DNA of 60,077 bases, taken from contig MU833175.1 of assembly GCA_029204225.1 (NCBI GenBank), positions 1 to 60,077 of the forward strand, in the 5' to 3' direction. Position 1 is the first letter of the stretch. Every line of letters begins with the position of its first letter. This stretch comes from Diphasiastrum complanatum (taxonomy: Eukaryota; Streptophyta; Lycopodiopsida; Lycopodiales; Lycopodiaceae). A model generated the notes under the pieces. It had not been told where the DNA came from and made no database searches. It saw nothing but the letters and a program-made list of their open reading frames with translations. Below, piece after piece: positions 10,863-22,356 of the stretch. Both the position numbers and the translations under genes were made by a program.

Positions 10863-11440
10863 ACCAATCTCAGCAATGTAGAAAAATCAGCATCTACAGA
10901 CAAAATGAGATGCAAACACTAATAGAACTTGATCAAACTTGAATGAAATGACAAAGTACTGTTACTATCATACAAAATCAGCAAGCTACTATCATTCACA
11001 TGTGTGAAACCAAAAATAACAATTATGGATCATTCTACACATAAAATTGCATGCAATCACCAATATAGTGCATCAATGGATAGTAGAACCCAAGAGAACC
11101 ATGTATAAGCATGAAATGAGATAGAGAAGATTAAAGATCACTCTCTCCATGAGTTACATCCTTTTATAACAAGTCCAAACCCTATTTGGCCACTTGGATT
11201 TCTCTCCAAAATGCTAACCCTACTATTTTTGGGTCTAGATTCAAAGTACCCGGCTTTCAAATTTGAATCTACTCAAAATCACCTTTGAACTTTCCCACAC
11301 TTTCAAAAAGTGTTTATTCAAATGACATTTAGACTAATGAACCTTGAAAAGTCAATCTCTAAGTCTAAAAATAAAGTTGGCCTCAATATGTCAAACATGG
11401 AAATATAGCAAATATGATCAAACTAGTTGAATCTTTCACA
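10863..11440 (-). repeat. 3' LTR of a copia element (family of 20397-23335), partial
   Basis: The inner edge is clear: on the minus strand the pol stop, a purine tract GAAGAGGGAG (11441-11450) and the LTR start TGTGAAAG at 11440 are contiguous. The pol TGA overlaps the LTR start. I could not find the outer edge; 10863 is where recognisable gypsy gag ends. No second copy is in the window. Confidence 0.65.
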
Positions 11441-12557
11441 CTCCCTCTTCAACTAGTTTTAGCATGGACTTTGATAACACTCCAAGTGATGTCCTATGCT
11501 TCATGAACAAGTCCTTTCCCAATGCTTTGGTGAAGATATCAGTTACACATTCCCTTGAGGACACATGTTGAAGCTCCACCTCCTTTGCAATGACTTGCTC
11601 CCTCACAAAATGTTGCAATATCATTTCAATGAGCTATGAAGAATCACATAGAATGTAAATGAGATAATTCCACCATGATTCCAATTCTGAATTCTCTGGA
11701 AAATACATCAAACAAACAATAAATGTGAGTAAGGTTCATAGAAAGTTCACACTCGACCTCCTCTTGAATAGCATCTCAAACGGCGTCCTTCCATCCAAAA
11801 TAGCACTCGGCCACCTATTGCAAGAAATTGGCACACAACAAAGCTTGATCCCAAAATGGTTTTTCAAGATTAGCACTTAACCTCATAGCTTTAGCACTTT
11901 CACATAAAGTCCTATTCTTCCTTTCAGCCACTCCATTTTGTTGTGGGGTCCTTGATGTTGTATACTCCCTCTTGATCCCATGCTCATCACAAAAGGCCTT
12001 GAACTTGGTAGATATATATGTACTCACCACTATTGTCACTCCTTAAGCACTATCATTGTGAAAAATTGGTTCTCCCTTGCATTCTTGAACTTGATAAAGA
12101 CATCATAAACTTCATCCTTGATCTTTAGTAGATAGATCCAACAAAATCTACTAAAATCATCAAAGAATGTTACATACATCTTAGCTCCACTATTGTTAAT
12201 TGTAGTAAATCCATGAATATCTGAATGTACAAATTGAAAAGGCTTTGTAGATCTAGATATATATCTAGTATAAGGTAGTCTATGTGACTTAGACAAAGCA
12301 CAAGACTCACAAACGTGTTCGATGCCACTTAAGAAACTTGGAAGACCTATCACAATCTTCTTCCTAGTCATTACCTCCAATGACTTGAAGTCACAGGTGT
12401 CCCATCCTTTTAAGCCAAACCTCTTGAATAGGTATTTGCTCCCTTGCAACACATACAACTTGGTTAGCAATAACACAAGCATCTAGTTTGAAAAACTTCC
12501 CTTGCTTTTTACCTTTTCCAATCAAAACATCCTTCCTTTTGATCATACAAGCATCTT
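11441..12557 (-). pseudogene. Copia pol with internal deletion: pre-integrase, integrase, RNase H end
   Basis: Minus strand: pre-integrase (CMIKRKDVLIGKGKKQG, 12391-12557), integrase core with HSDIHGF and FDDFSRFCWIYLL (12036-12482), then KAFCDEHGIKREY and NGVAERKNR (11815-12039). After a block near 11756-11815 matching the integrase C-terminus, the frame jumps to the end of RNase H (HFVREQVIAKEVELQHV, DIFTKALG; 11436-11624). RT and most of RNase H are deleted. Sequence is very close to 20930-22356, so both belong to one family. Homology stops at about 12557. Confidence 0.85.
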
Positions 12558-12600
12558 GACAAAATTTCTTGAATTCACACGTGTGGGGATGATCCACAAG

Positions 12601-13328
12601 TATGATAGATCTAATTAAGCTTTATAATTAGCACAAGAACCTGATTCTAGATTGAATAGCAAGATCTAGTACAGAAGTTATGGCTTAACCACAATCTAGC
12701 ATGCTAAGAAATAGAGAATGATAGCAATGAATCATAAATGAGCAAAAGTACAAGAAATTAGTGTATTAGCATTAGCCTCAACATGAGTTAGAAAGAGAAA
12801 GTGAGAGAGATATCAAGCAAAAATGGTGTGGATCCAAAATGGCATGAGATAGCTACAAAACTTTGGTTCTTCATCATAAAATATGAGAATGGCTACACAT
12901 ATTTATGGAGTTTGAGGTAGCTCGAGGTAGAACCACATCCATCCATCTTTCAATGACATCTAAAGTGAAAACTAGAGTCTATATGACATTTCTCACATCT
13001 CATGCATGTATCTCTACCTACTTTTACCAAGTGTCCCAAATCATCATGCATGTGTCCATTTCACTTTGTGCATGCCTTGCATGTCACTATGGATCACTTA
13101 CAATTAATGCATGTGAAATACGACAAGTTTTTACAAGCATATTTTTGCTAATTCTAAGTCTATAATCTATATGCAAGTTGTAATCATCAAACTAGATATG
13201 CAAATTCATATAGCTTGAGTTTTATCTAGGCCAAACTTTGGCATTTGCATTTATGGAACAACATACTTGCATGGTACAATGTTTGTAGCAAGCCTAAAGT
13301 CAGGATGGATTATTTTTCCATTTCAACA
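12601..13328 (-). repeat. 3' LTR of a second copia family
   Basis: On the minus strand a purine tract (TTTTAGGAGGAG, complement of 13329-13340) precedes TGTTGAAATGG at 13328, the usual LTR start. The left edge near 12601 is uncertain. The LTR holds CATGCATG twice (13011-13018, 13045-13052) and ATGCATGT at 13107. This arrangement resembles seed-type RY promoter motifs, though function is inference. Confidence 0.6.
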
Positions 13329-13702
13329 CTCCTCCTAAAAACAATCTATATTGACTTGAACATGGATCTTGGTATTACTCCAAGATTGGCTTTGCTTAAA
13401 GGTTTCGTAAGCAAATCTGCAATACAAGATGATGTGTCAATGTGCTCCAAGTAGATTTCCCCTCCAATGAGCTTCTCTCTCACGAAGTAATGTGCAACTT
13501 CAATATGTTTTCTCCTTGCATGGAATATCGGGTTGTTGGCAAGGGCTTGGGTTGAAATGTTGTCACACATGATCATAGGTAGATCATCTTCCATGATTAT
13601 CTCTAGCTCCACTAGCAACCTCTTAATCCAAAGCACTTCCTTTGTTGTTGTAGTGAGTGCCTTATACTCAGCTTCACAAGATGAGAGTGATACAGCATCT
13701 GG
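13329..13702 (-). pseudogene. Copia RNase H remnant
   Basis: AVSLSSCEAEYKALTTTT and VLWIKRLLVELE lead into CDNISTQALANN, HARRKHIEVAHYFVRE and IADLLTKPL, the complete C-terminal half of copia RNase H, ending just before the purine tract. It is nearly the same family as 54882-55348. At about 13703 it is joined to an integrase of another copia family, so RT is missing. Confidence 0.82.
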
Positions 13703-14485
13703 CTCCTTCGACTAGCGTTCTATTTTTCTTTCTGCCACAACGTTGTATTCTGGTGTGTATGCAGGAGTGAATTGGTGTTTGATCCTCTGTTCTTCATAGA
13801 ATCTTGAGAATTCTATGCTTTTGTATTCACCTCCATTGTCAGATCTAAGGATCTGTATCTTTTTTGAGGTGTGTCTCTCTACGAATGCCATGAACTTCTT
13901 GAAAGAATCAAATACATTGGACAAGTAGTAGATCGTGGTCATTCATTTGTATCCATCTATGAACGTTAGAAAATATCTCAAACCTGAGAGTGAATCTGTT
14001 TTCATCGGTCCACACACATTAGAGTGGACGAGCTCAAGAACTTCTTTGGCTCTTCTTCCCTCGTGTGTGAATGGATTCCGATGTTGCTTGCCTTTCTGAC
14101 AAGCTTCGCAGAACTCAGCCTTTGGCCTTGAAATCTTGAGACCTGTGACAATGTCCTTTCTGCTCATGTCATGCAGGCTCTGCATGTTCAGATGATACAT
14201 TCTTCTATGCCAAGGCTCTGCATCCGACCGTCTGGATACAGATAGTAGATCCTTTCTGAGTGAGGGCACATAGAGTGCTCCTGGCAACTCTGCTTGGCCT
14301 GACAGTGTTTGTAGCTGTAGAGAGCCAATGCTTTTGACATCGTGTCTGATTTCATCGCCTAGAATCACTGCTCTATCATTTTCAAGTTTGCGATAGTTGA
14401 TCAAGATCTTCTTGTTGCAGGTTATGTAAGATGTTGCTCCTGAATCGATAACTACATCGTAGTTGTGTTCAGAGTAGCTTGTCAA
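13703..14485 (-). pseudogene. Copia protease, pre-integrase and integrase core fragment
   Basis: The frame at 13943-14485 has an intact protease motif (VIDSGATSYIT), the ALYVPSLRKDLLSV transition, WHRRMYHLN (zinc region) and CEACQKGKQHR. The first integrase Asp is Asn in HSNVCGP. After a stop at about 13942 the core continues (13712-13942) with LRSDNGGEY and AERK, so the second Asp and Glu remain. The gene then breaks into foreign RNase H at about 13703. Confidence 0.83.
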
Positions 14486-15421
14486 AGCTTCGTCGAGTAT
14501 CCTGAAAGCTTTGTCACCTCTTTCAGCATCCTTTTATGACTCTGCAACGTTTGTCTTTTCAACTTTGTTTTTTCTTTTTGGGTTGAATCTATGATCGTAT
14601 GCAGAATGTCCTTTCTTCTTGTAGTGCATGCAAGGTATTGTTGGATTGAACCAGCATTTGTTGGCCGTATGGCCTGGTTTGTGGCAGTGATTGCAGGAAG
14701 AAGATTGTTGATTTGAGAACTTCTTCTTCTCGAATCTTGGCTTGTTTTTGTTCTTCTTCTTTCCTTTCATGAAGAGAGCCTTCTCTTGATCACGGCTTCC
14801 CTCTCCTTCATCTCTCATCAGCAACAAGACTGATTGCTTTGTCGAATGTCATATCTGGTAGACTTAGTATGAGCATTCTCAGCGGCTGATAGAATGTCGG
14901 GAGAGATTTCATGAAGTACATCAGCTGCTGTGGTGCTGGGACCTAGTGCTCCTGTCCTAATACAGTGAGTTGAGCGAAGGTCGTTCTGATCTTCTCAACG
15001 TGCTGATCTAATTGGTTGCCATCCCACCATATGGATTGCAGCTAATTGTGAAGGTGCATGACTAAAGCTGCAGTCCTCACTTCATACTTCTGCTTTAATC
15101 TTTCCCAAGCTGCATGGCTGCTTTCGTAGTTTTCAATCTGCATGAGTAGATCTTCATTTATGGATGAAAAGATGATCGCCATTGCGCGCTCATCCTTTCT
15201 GATCCATTCAGCTCTCCTCGGGTCTCCCTCTGGAGGCTGCACCTCTGAGAGCTCGATCACCGACCAGATGCCTTCGCCCTTCAAGAGTATTTTGATTTTG
15301 AATTTCCAGATTCTGTAATTTGCACCATCAAGACTTATTGCTACTCTGGTCTGGATTGTCGTAGCTATATTGTGTTGTCTGGAAGAATCACTGCTGGAAT
15401 ATCAATAGTGATAACCTGTAG
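14486..15421 (-). pseudogene. Copia Gag with zinc knuckle
   Basis: Gag core pieces appear at 15042-15284 (SVIELSEVQPPEG, AWERLKQKYEV). The nucleocapsid (14534-14827) is Lys-rich with one intact CCHC knuckle, CNHCHKPGHTANKC, and a second damaged one (CMHYKKKGHSAYDH). Stops separate the blocks. It lies immediately downstream of the primer-binding site at 15422-15433, so its position in the element is as expected. Confidence 0.8.
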
Positions 15422-15433
15422 GCTCTGATACCA
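15422..15433 (-). promoter_or_regulatory. Primer-binding site for initiator tRNA-Met
   Basis: The complement reads TGGTATCAGAGC, the standard plant copia primer-binding site, directly next to an LTR end (...CAACA). Confidence 0.88.
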
Positions 15434-15645
15434 TGTTGCGGAAGCTTTTACGTTTCATGTTCGTCCTCTCTCTTCTGATTCACAAATAATTTTTTGTCTT
15501 TGAATTTTCTTTTTGTGCGAAGCTCTTACGGGATCCTAGACACTCGACTACGCATCACAGAACATATTTTATTCTAGCCATCAAGAGACACAGCAGAAGG
15601 CCAAGAGATACACAAAATAGAGCGACTATATTGTCAGTTTGGCAC
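15434..15645 (-). repeat. 5' LTR fragment (U5 side) of a copia element
   Basis: It begins at the primer-binding site and loses identity near 15645, where another copia fragment starts. It differs from the LTR at 12601-13328, so the two are not a pair. It resembles the LTR at 17910-18558 around tgt.gcgg and the agatccta / cgactac blocks. Confidence 0.7.
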
Positions 15646-16335
15646 GGTTCTCCCAAAAAATACTTTGAAAGTGAAGCATCTACTCTCATGGAATTTGTAC
15701 ATTCACATAAAGATCTATTCTTTCTTTTGACTATATCATTTTACTGAGGATTATAGACACTCACTAGAATCACAAAACACCTTGAATCTTGTAGAGATAT
15801 AATCTCCACCATTATTACATCTCAAGATTTTAATGTTAGCATCTAGTTGGTTCTCAACAAGTAGTTTGAACTTTACAAGGGTTTTCAATGCAAGATAATT
15901 TTTAGGAAAAAAATAAAGCCATGAGACCTATTACAGTCATCTATAAAGGTGCATCTATAAAGGTGACATACGTATCAGCACCTCCATCATAGTGCTAAAA
16001 GAATGAACATTCGAGTGTATTAACTTGTGTGGTGATGTAGCTCTTGTTGAGGATCTTGAGAATGAAAGCTTGTGAACCTTAGTGAGATCACATGCATCAC
16101 ATATTTTGCCACACTTCAAGGATCTTGGCAAACCAAGAACCACCTCCCTCTCAGCCATTGTCTCCATGCTCTTGAGGTTGGAGGTGACCCAACCTTTTGT
16201 GCCAAAGTTCCACCATAGAGATCTCCTCTTTTACTAGCATCACACATTCATTAGTACTCACATTTGTGCCAATCTTGAATAACCTTCCATGCTTAATGCC
16301 TCTAGCTATAATAAATCCATCCTTCTTGATGAACT
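15646..16335 (-). pseudogene. Copia pre-integrase and integrase fragment
   Basis: Minus-strand frames give FIIARGIKHGRLFKIGTN, ELWHKRLGHL and CDACDLTKVHK (15955-16330), then a decayed integrase core: HSNVHSF (first Asp as Asn), ADTYVTFID, and LRCNNGGDYISTRFK (second Asp as Asn). Stops are frequent. It meets a plus-strand copia fragment head to head at about 16335. Confidence 0.78.
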
Positions 16336-16860
16336 CCTCATGAGAAGAAAGCCATCAATGAAGAACCTAAGAGTATTCGGCTATATCACCTATGCACAGA
16401 TCCCAAAAGAGGCAAGGAAGAGATTGTTCCAAAGTCTAAAATCCATCCACATTGATTACACTTCTTCAGATAATACCTATAAGATCTATGATCCCGATAC
16501 CTCAAAGATATTCTTCTGCAAGAATGTTGTTTTTATCAAGGACAATTGATCGACTTAAAGGGCAAGAGAAAAGTTTCTAACAAACCATTGAATGCTCCTA
16601 TCATCGACATTACAATTCGAGCCTCAGCTTTGAACGTGCTGATAGTTGAACAACTATTTGGAGATCCTAGTTTCATTGAATCAATACCTTCCTTATCAAA
16701 CAAGGATTCGAACCAAGCTCTAAAAATTGTAGTGTATACTTCAAAGCCATTCGACAATCATTTATCATCATCACACTCTACATGGATGATAACGTTGTTG
16801 TTTAGCAACAATATCGAATTGGCAAGGATACCAAAAGGATGCTATCTCAAGAATTCTATC
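16336..16860 (+). pseudogene. Copia integrase C-terminus and RT active-site fragment
   Basis: The plus strand reads KPSMKNLRVFGYITYAQIPK, then NTYKIYDPDT and VVFIKDN (16289-16549), the integrase C-terminal region. A gap with a frameshift follows, then IIITLYMDDNVVV (about 16765-16800), the RT catalytic YMDD. Most RT fingers and palm are deleted between them, and nothing follows. Confidence 0.75.
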
Positions 16861-17909
16861 ATCATTCTACAGCTATCATGTATAAATACTCAATAGTACA
16901 TTAGTCTAAACATTAATCCATGAATCTCTAAATCATATAGAATTAGACATTCAATCAGAGCGCAACCATTCGATCTTTTTCTCGAATTTCCAGAATATTG
17001 TTCAGAAAGATCGCACATATCCGAATGCACTCAGACTGTATACATACTTTTGACTCAATCAAATTATTTCCAATAAACAGAGTCATGTTTGTGTCAACTT
17101 TATTGTTGTATCATCTGATTCATTGCATATAGATAATATAACTTGTAGATTGAATTGTTCTTGTGATTGACATTTAATGTCAATTTTAATGAATGCTCTA
17201 GCTCTGACTTGCTTGCTCTACTTCATGTTGCATGCTTTTGCATCCTTACCATCTTTGTGTATGCTTACAGAATCGATTGTATCGATTCTTGCAACTTTGA
17301 AGCTCCGATCAAGTAGAGCTATTATCCACTCATTCACAATAGCTCAAACCCATAAACGTAGATTCGTGCACCGAGGAATCCTTCCCTCATAGATTTTCGA
17401 CATAATATATAATGATTTTAGATCACTACATAATATGCTACGACAACAATAACAACAACAAGTTCTTTCTAGTAATCAACCTAAAACATCAATAAACTAC
17501 ATCTATTTATATTTGTACATCACCCGACAGTAGCTCCGATTCCTAGAAAATAAGGTCGCATTTTGCTACAATGTCCCACAGTTTATTTCTACTTGAAGAT
17601 CAAAATTTATTTCAACCTTGAATTTCAATCCCCTACTACACTGGTCCACATGTCACATTTTGAGCTTGTAGATCAAAATTATAATTCAAGTCAAGTCAAG
17701 AAATAAGTCAAGTCAAGTCAAGTCAAGAAATAGAAATTATAAGTCAAGTCAAGTCAAGAATTAGAAATTATATCTCAACCTTGGTATTTCGATTCACTCT
17801 TTGAGTTGTCTGTAGTTTGCATTGTGTAAAAGTTATCTTTGTGTTTAGTTGCGTTTTGCTTCAATTACTCTATCTCTTATTTATATTTAGTAAGTTGAAG
17901 CTTGCTTTG
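16861..17909. other. No gene recognised; AT-rich interval with small pentamer array
   Basis: Nothing recognisable is coded here. At 17683-17770 the pentamer AAGTC (tcaag) is repeated in blocks separated by aaat/agaaattat, a small imperfect satellite. Short CAA/ACA runs lie near 17440-17460. Confidence 0.5.
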
Positions 17910-18558
17910 TGTAGCGGATTATGGTTTTGGTACATTTCTGTTTTGTTTCCAAGATCCTAAGCAAGCGACTACAGATCACAGATCAATACAGAATCAATTG
18001 AGAAGACGACGTGAACGATGAGGTGGAGAAGAGAACAACTGTAATTTCTGTTTTACTTTTTCGGGTGAGTCGTTCAGTGTATCGTTCATTGGCGGCCTGA
18101 CGCTCACCTCAATCTCTATGTTCTACTCATAGGTAGACTTGCATGCACAGCTCTCTCCTCTATCTATTCTTTTCATTCTCTATCATCCCCTCCTTGTTGA
18201 TCAAAAAATAAGTATTTATCTCCACTGTGTGGAGTTTACAAGATAGTTTATCAGAGAATCACAAGACAGGTTAATTCTAATTAACTAGTTAGTTATTCTC
18301 TGTTACCGTTGTCTCTTTCAGTTGAGTGTGAAGTACATTACACCATGCTCGTCGAGCTACCAGTTGGCAGCGTAAATTGTTCTCTTTTGTTTTGTGTCTT
18401 CCTTTGGTGTGTTTCGTCATCTGGTTGTCGGGCCAAATCTTGAACACTTTTCTTTCATTTCTTTTCGCTTCATCACCTTTGCGACAAAGTTGCAGGAGTT
18501 CGCTTCGTTTTGCTTCATCACATCGGGACAAAGTTGCAAGAGTTCACAATTTCTGACA
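17910..18558 (-). repeat. 3' LTR of a copia element
   Basis: The inner edge is well defined: purine tract CAAGAGGGAG (complement of 18559-18568), then TGTCAG at 18558. The outer edge at 17910 (tgtagcgg on the plus strand) is set by similarity to the LTR end at 15434. About 649 bases. Confidence 0.65.
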
Positions 18559-18760
18559 CTCCCTCTTGAACCTTGCAACTTTGTATATTTAGTCCAATTG
18601 CTTTTCTTTGTCTTGCGAAGAGTGGTTTGTCGAGCGGCTTCGTGAGCAAATCCAATAAATCTTGTTGGCCATGAACTCTGGTTTGAAAGGTTCACGTCCT
18701 TTGAGAGGGCAATATTTCAGATTTAGCCGCAAATATGTGAGCACATTGAGGTAGCGTAAG
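18559..18760 (-). pseudogene. Copia RNase H C-terminal tail
   Basis: Minus-strand translation contains QDLLDLLTKPLDKPLF followed by RQRKAIGLNI up to the purine tract. LLTKPL matches the D-x-x-T-K-P/A-L motif that ends copia pol. Upstream coding sequence is unrecognisable beyond about 18760. Confidence 0.7.
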
Positions 18761-19112
18761 AATGCCGACTTATTTGCTAAGAATATGGCCAACCTCCAAG
18801 CTGGTTGAGGTTCTAGTGCCTAAACTTTGGCCTTATGTGTGCGGCACTGCTTGAAATCGGGTATGGTAAACCCTCCATGCTCTTCTTCTGTCGGATACTT
18901 GGCCTTAAATTCTCCATCATATCCCAACTTGGATTTCGGGGTGCCACCGATGTCGTTCAGGAGGTACCACTGTGGGTGGTGGAGGATTGGGAGATGTGAG
19001 AGGTTGAAAAAGGTTTGTTGGAAGTTGAGAGAAGCGGGTTTGGAGGAATGAGTACTGAGGATTAGATGGTGTCGAAATGGAAGATGGTGGGGGGATGTCA
19101 GAGTGTGGAGGA
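18761..19112. other. GC-richer stretch before a probable LTR, unassigned
   Basis: Base composition is clearly richer in G (plus strand) than the surroundings and ends in a G-rich run just before 19113. If the LTR call at 19113 is right, this is the 3' end of that element's internal region. No conserved domain is visible in any frame. Confidence 0.35.
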
Positions 19113-19600
19113 TGTCATGCCCATGGTTGGTCTCGGGTAGCGTGTCCACGCTAGGGACCAGTAGACCAACAACTCGTAAGTTAATTGTGACTATAAGGGA
19201 ATTGGGGCCCTTATGTGTACATCATCATAATTAATGGTTGTAGACCTAAACACAAGGTGGTGGAGTTGGTATGGGTCTATCAGTGAGTCATTAGGGAACT
19301 GGATGACGTGGCCCAGATAGGCTGCAGAGGTGTCCGGTGAGGTGTCACAGTGCACTACTAGTGGTGCATGGGCCTTGGAGGGTATAAGTATACCTGTTGG
19401 GCTCTCACTAGTGTATGCTTGATTTTGTGATTAGTAGCTACATGTTGCTGGTGTGACTCCTCTTTCCATGACTCTGATTGATCCATAGCTTGGGGGCTAG
19501 ATTCGTTCGATCTAGGTTTCGTTGGGTTGGTTTAACCTCCACCAGTTCCCATGTGTTATTGCTTTGTATGGTATGCTTAGACTAGAATCTTGTTGTGAGG
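19113..19600 (+). repeat. Probable gypsy-type LTR
   Basis: It begins TGTCATGCCC, like many plant gypsy LTRs, right after a purine-rich tract. It has a TATA-like GGTATAAGTATA motif near 19381-19392 and a small inverted repeat (CTAGAT...ATCTAG, about 19497-19515) in the likely leader part. No partner copy is in the window, so the right end is a guess. Confidence 0.4.
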
Positions 19601-20396
19601 ACTTTAGTTTTCCTTGAGTTTTTTGAGGTTTTTTGAACTTGTGAATTTCTTGCTCGAAATGGGTTTTTCAGTTTTTTAGAACTAATGTTTAAATTTTGCT
19701 ATTGTATGAGACAGCTTATGTAGTTGTTAACGATTTTCGGTGCATTGACATTTTAATTTCAGTATTTATTGCGTAAATGATCCATTTGGAAATTCATTGG
19801 TATAATTGGTAGATAAAAGCATGTATGGTCTGTAAATTGGTTTTTTGTAGACATTGCTTGGTTCAATAACTATTATACTCGTAATGAATGCGTTAACTGA
19901 ATGTAATGTTTTTTAATTTGCAGTTGTCAAGCAAATGGATATCGATGAAATTAAACCAAATTTGTCACAAACGGATCCTACTCTTGCCAACTTGCTAATC
20001 ACCATAACAATGCAAACTATTTATCAAGAATATATAGAGTTTTATAAAAATATAAATATTTGTATGCAAGAAAATAAATTGTTATTACCTTACATGTCTA
20101 CTCATTTTCAAAATTAAACAAGGCCATTTTAAATTTGAGGAGGAAGGTACATGTGTAGATATATCTATAGAAGAAAACTTTCAATTTTTCTAAGTCCATA
20201 TAGATTCTCATACATATATACCCTTTATTTTATAACAATAGTGTCCATCTATAGTTTCAACTTTTATCTTTATTTTGATAGATACAAAGTAGATATAATC
20301 TCAATATCACTCGATTCCAATATGAGTTCAATATAATTATGATCCACTCTTGACCCAATTCAACCTTAAAGTTGATTTGACTCAAATTGATATATT
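19601..20396. other. No gene recognised; AT-rich
   Basis: A 60-codon open frame at 19935-20117 follows an acceptor-like ttaatttgcag (about 19913-19923), but the protein resembles nothing I know and composition is ordinary AT-rich. I treat it as non-coding. Confidence 0.4.
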
Positions 20397-20876
20397 TCAA
20401 TCTTCATTGACCCACCACTCCACATCTTGATTGTTTCCAACACTCAAGATGATATCATCCACATAGATTAGCAATATGGTAACATCATTTCCAGAAAACC
20501 GATAATAAAGTGAATGATCATACTCACTCATAACAAAGCCTTCAAAGAGCAAAAAAGTGTCGCGCTTAGCATACCAACTCCTTGGTGCTTGCTTAAGACC
20601 ATGCAAACTCTTTTGTAGTAGACACACATGATTTGGCTTTGTAGAAGAGATGTAGCTCTCGAGTTGCTCCATGTACACTTCCTCCTCAAGATCACCATTC
20701 AAAAGAGCATCTGTAATGTCCAATTTCCATAGATCCCATCCATAAAGTGTAGCAAGTGAAATGATGACTCGAATCCTTACCATCTTTGCCATGGGTGCAA
20801 AGATCTCATCATAGTCAATCCCTTGTTCTTGAGCATATCCTTTTGAACCTTGCCTTGTACTTGTTGATAGATCCAT
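20397..20876 (-). pseudogene. Copia reverse transcriptase, fingers and palm
   Basis: The 159-codon frame carries GIDYDEIFAPMAKMVRIR, LDITDALLNGDLEEEVYM, SLHGLKQAPRSWY and the active site LLIYVDDIIL. RT in copia normally continues about 100 more residues and then RNase H; here the sequence ends at NNQDVEWWV against AT-rich DNA. A frameshift near 20876-20930 separates it from the integrase C-terminus. Confidence 0.87.
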
Positions 20877-20929
20877 CTTGGTTTGTCTTCACCTTGAAGA
20901 TCCATTTTCATCCAATAGCTTTCTTGTCC

Positions 20930-22356
20930 TTATGTAACTCCACCAATCTCCATGTTCCATTCTTCATAAAGAGCTTGATTTTCAAGATCCATTGGTTGGA
21001 TCCACTCCTCTTCTTTCCTTGCTTCATCTACACTTGTAGGTTCATAAAAAGAGGTTAGGAAAGCAACATAATTTTTAGAAACTACTGTCTTACCCTTTTC
21101 GTCATATGTGAGCCTTGAAGGCATTTGTCTTTCTCTTGATGTTCTCCTGGGCTTTTGACTTGATGAAGGTCCATCATTATCACCATCCAAAGTAGGATCC
21201 TTTTCATCAACATCAAGAATGTTAGATCCATCCACACTACCATCAATCATGCTTGAAGACACTTTTGGAATGTTTCCTTCATCAAAGATGACATCTCTAC
21301 CAACAATCACTTTGTTAGTAGAAGGAATGTAAACCTTGTAGGCTTTACTCACCTCACTATATCCAACAAAAATACCTCTTCTTGAAGATGGATCCTCCTT
21401 CGTCCTATCATCAAGAGTAATGTTGACATAGCATGTGCATCCAAAAGTTCTTAGAAAGTTGAAAGTCGGCCTCCTCTTGAATAGCATCTCGAAAGGTGTC
21501 CTTCCATCCAAAATAGCACTCGACCACCTATTGCACAAGAAATTGGCACACAACAAAGCTTGAACCCAAAATGGTTTATCAAGATTAGTGCCCTCACGGA
21601 TTTAGAACTTTCACATAAAGTCCTATTCTTCCTTTCAGCCACTCCATTTTGTTGTGGGGTCCTTGGTGTTGTATACTCCCTCTTGATCCCATGCTCATCA
21701 CAAAAGGCCTTGAACTTCGTAGATATGTACTCACCACCATTGTCACTCCTTAAGAACTTGATCCTTGTGGAAAATTGGTTTGCCCTTGCATTCTTGAATG
21801 TGACAATGACATCATACACTTCATATTTGCTCTTTAGTAGATAGATCCAACAAAATTTGCTAATATCATCATTGAAAGTTACATACATCTTAGCTCCACT
21901 ATTGCTACTTGTAGTAATTCCATGAATATCCAAATGTACTATTTGAAAAGGTTTTGTAGATCTAGATTTAGATCTAGCATAAGGTTGTCTATGTGACTTA
22001 GATAAAGCACAAGACTCACAAACATGATTAATACTCTTTATGGAACTTGGAAGACCTATCACAACTTGCTTTCTAGCCATTACCTCCAATGACTTAAAGT
22101 TGAGGTGTCCCATCCTTTTATGCCAAACCTCTTGAATAGGTATTTGCTCTCTTCCAGCACATCCAACTTGGTTAGCAATAACAAAAGCATCTAGTTTGAA
22201 CAACTTTCCTTGCCTTTTACCTTTTCCAATCAAGACATCCTTCCTTTTGATCATACAAGCATCTCCATCAAACACAACTTTGAGGCCTTTACTTAGAAAT
22301 TGACTCACACTAAGCAAATTCTTGGTAATAGATGGAATATACAAGACATCCTCCAA
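20930..22356 (-). pseudogene. Copia pre-integrase and integrase
   Basis: The first frame (21451-22356) runs from VLYIPSITKNLLSVSQF through VWHKRMGHLN to the core: the first Asp is kept in the HLDIHG block, the second in LRSDNGGEY, and Glu in NGVAERKNR. A frameshift near 21590 moves the C-terminal part to 20930-21556 (ILDGRTPFEMLFKRRP, LRTFGCTCYV, RGIFVGYSE, DVIFDEG). All three catalytic acids are intact, which makes this the best preserved integrase here apart from the frameshift. Confidence 0.88.

Noticed and set aside
12601-15645. A single copia element with LTRs at 12601-13328 and 15434-15645
   Set aside because: The two LTR sequences do not match and the RNase H belongs to another family, so it is a chimera rather than one insertion.
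18820-19149. 109-codon minus-strand frame, His/Pro-rich
   Set aside because: Probably a shadow in a G-rich plus-strand tract before a likely LTR; no domain.
19935-20117. 60-codon frame after an acceptor-like site
   Set aside because: No homology, no donor partner, and AT-rich composition like its surroundings.
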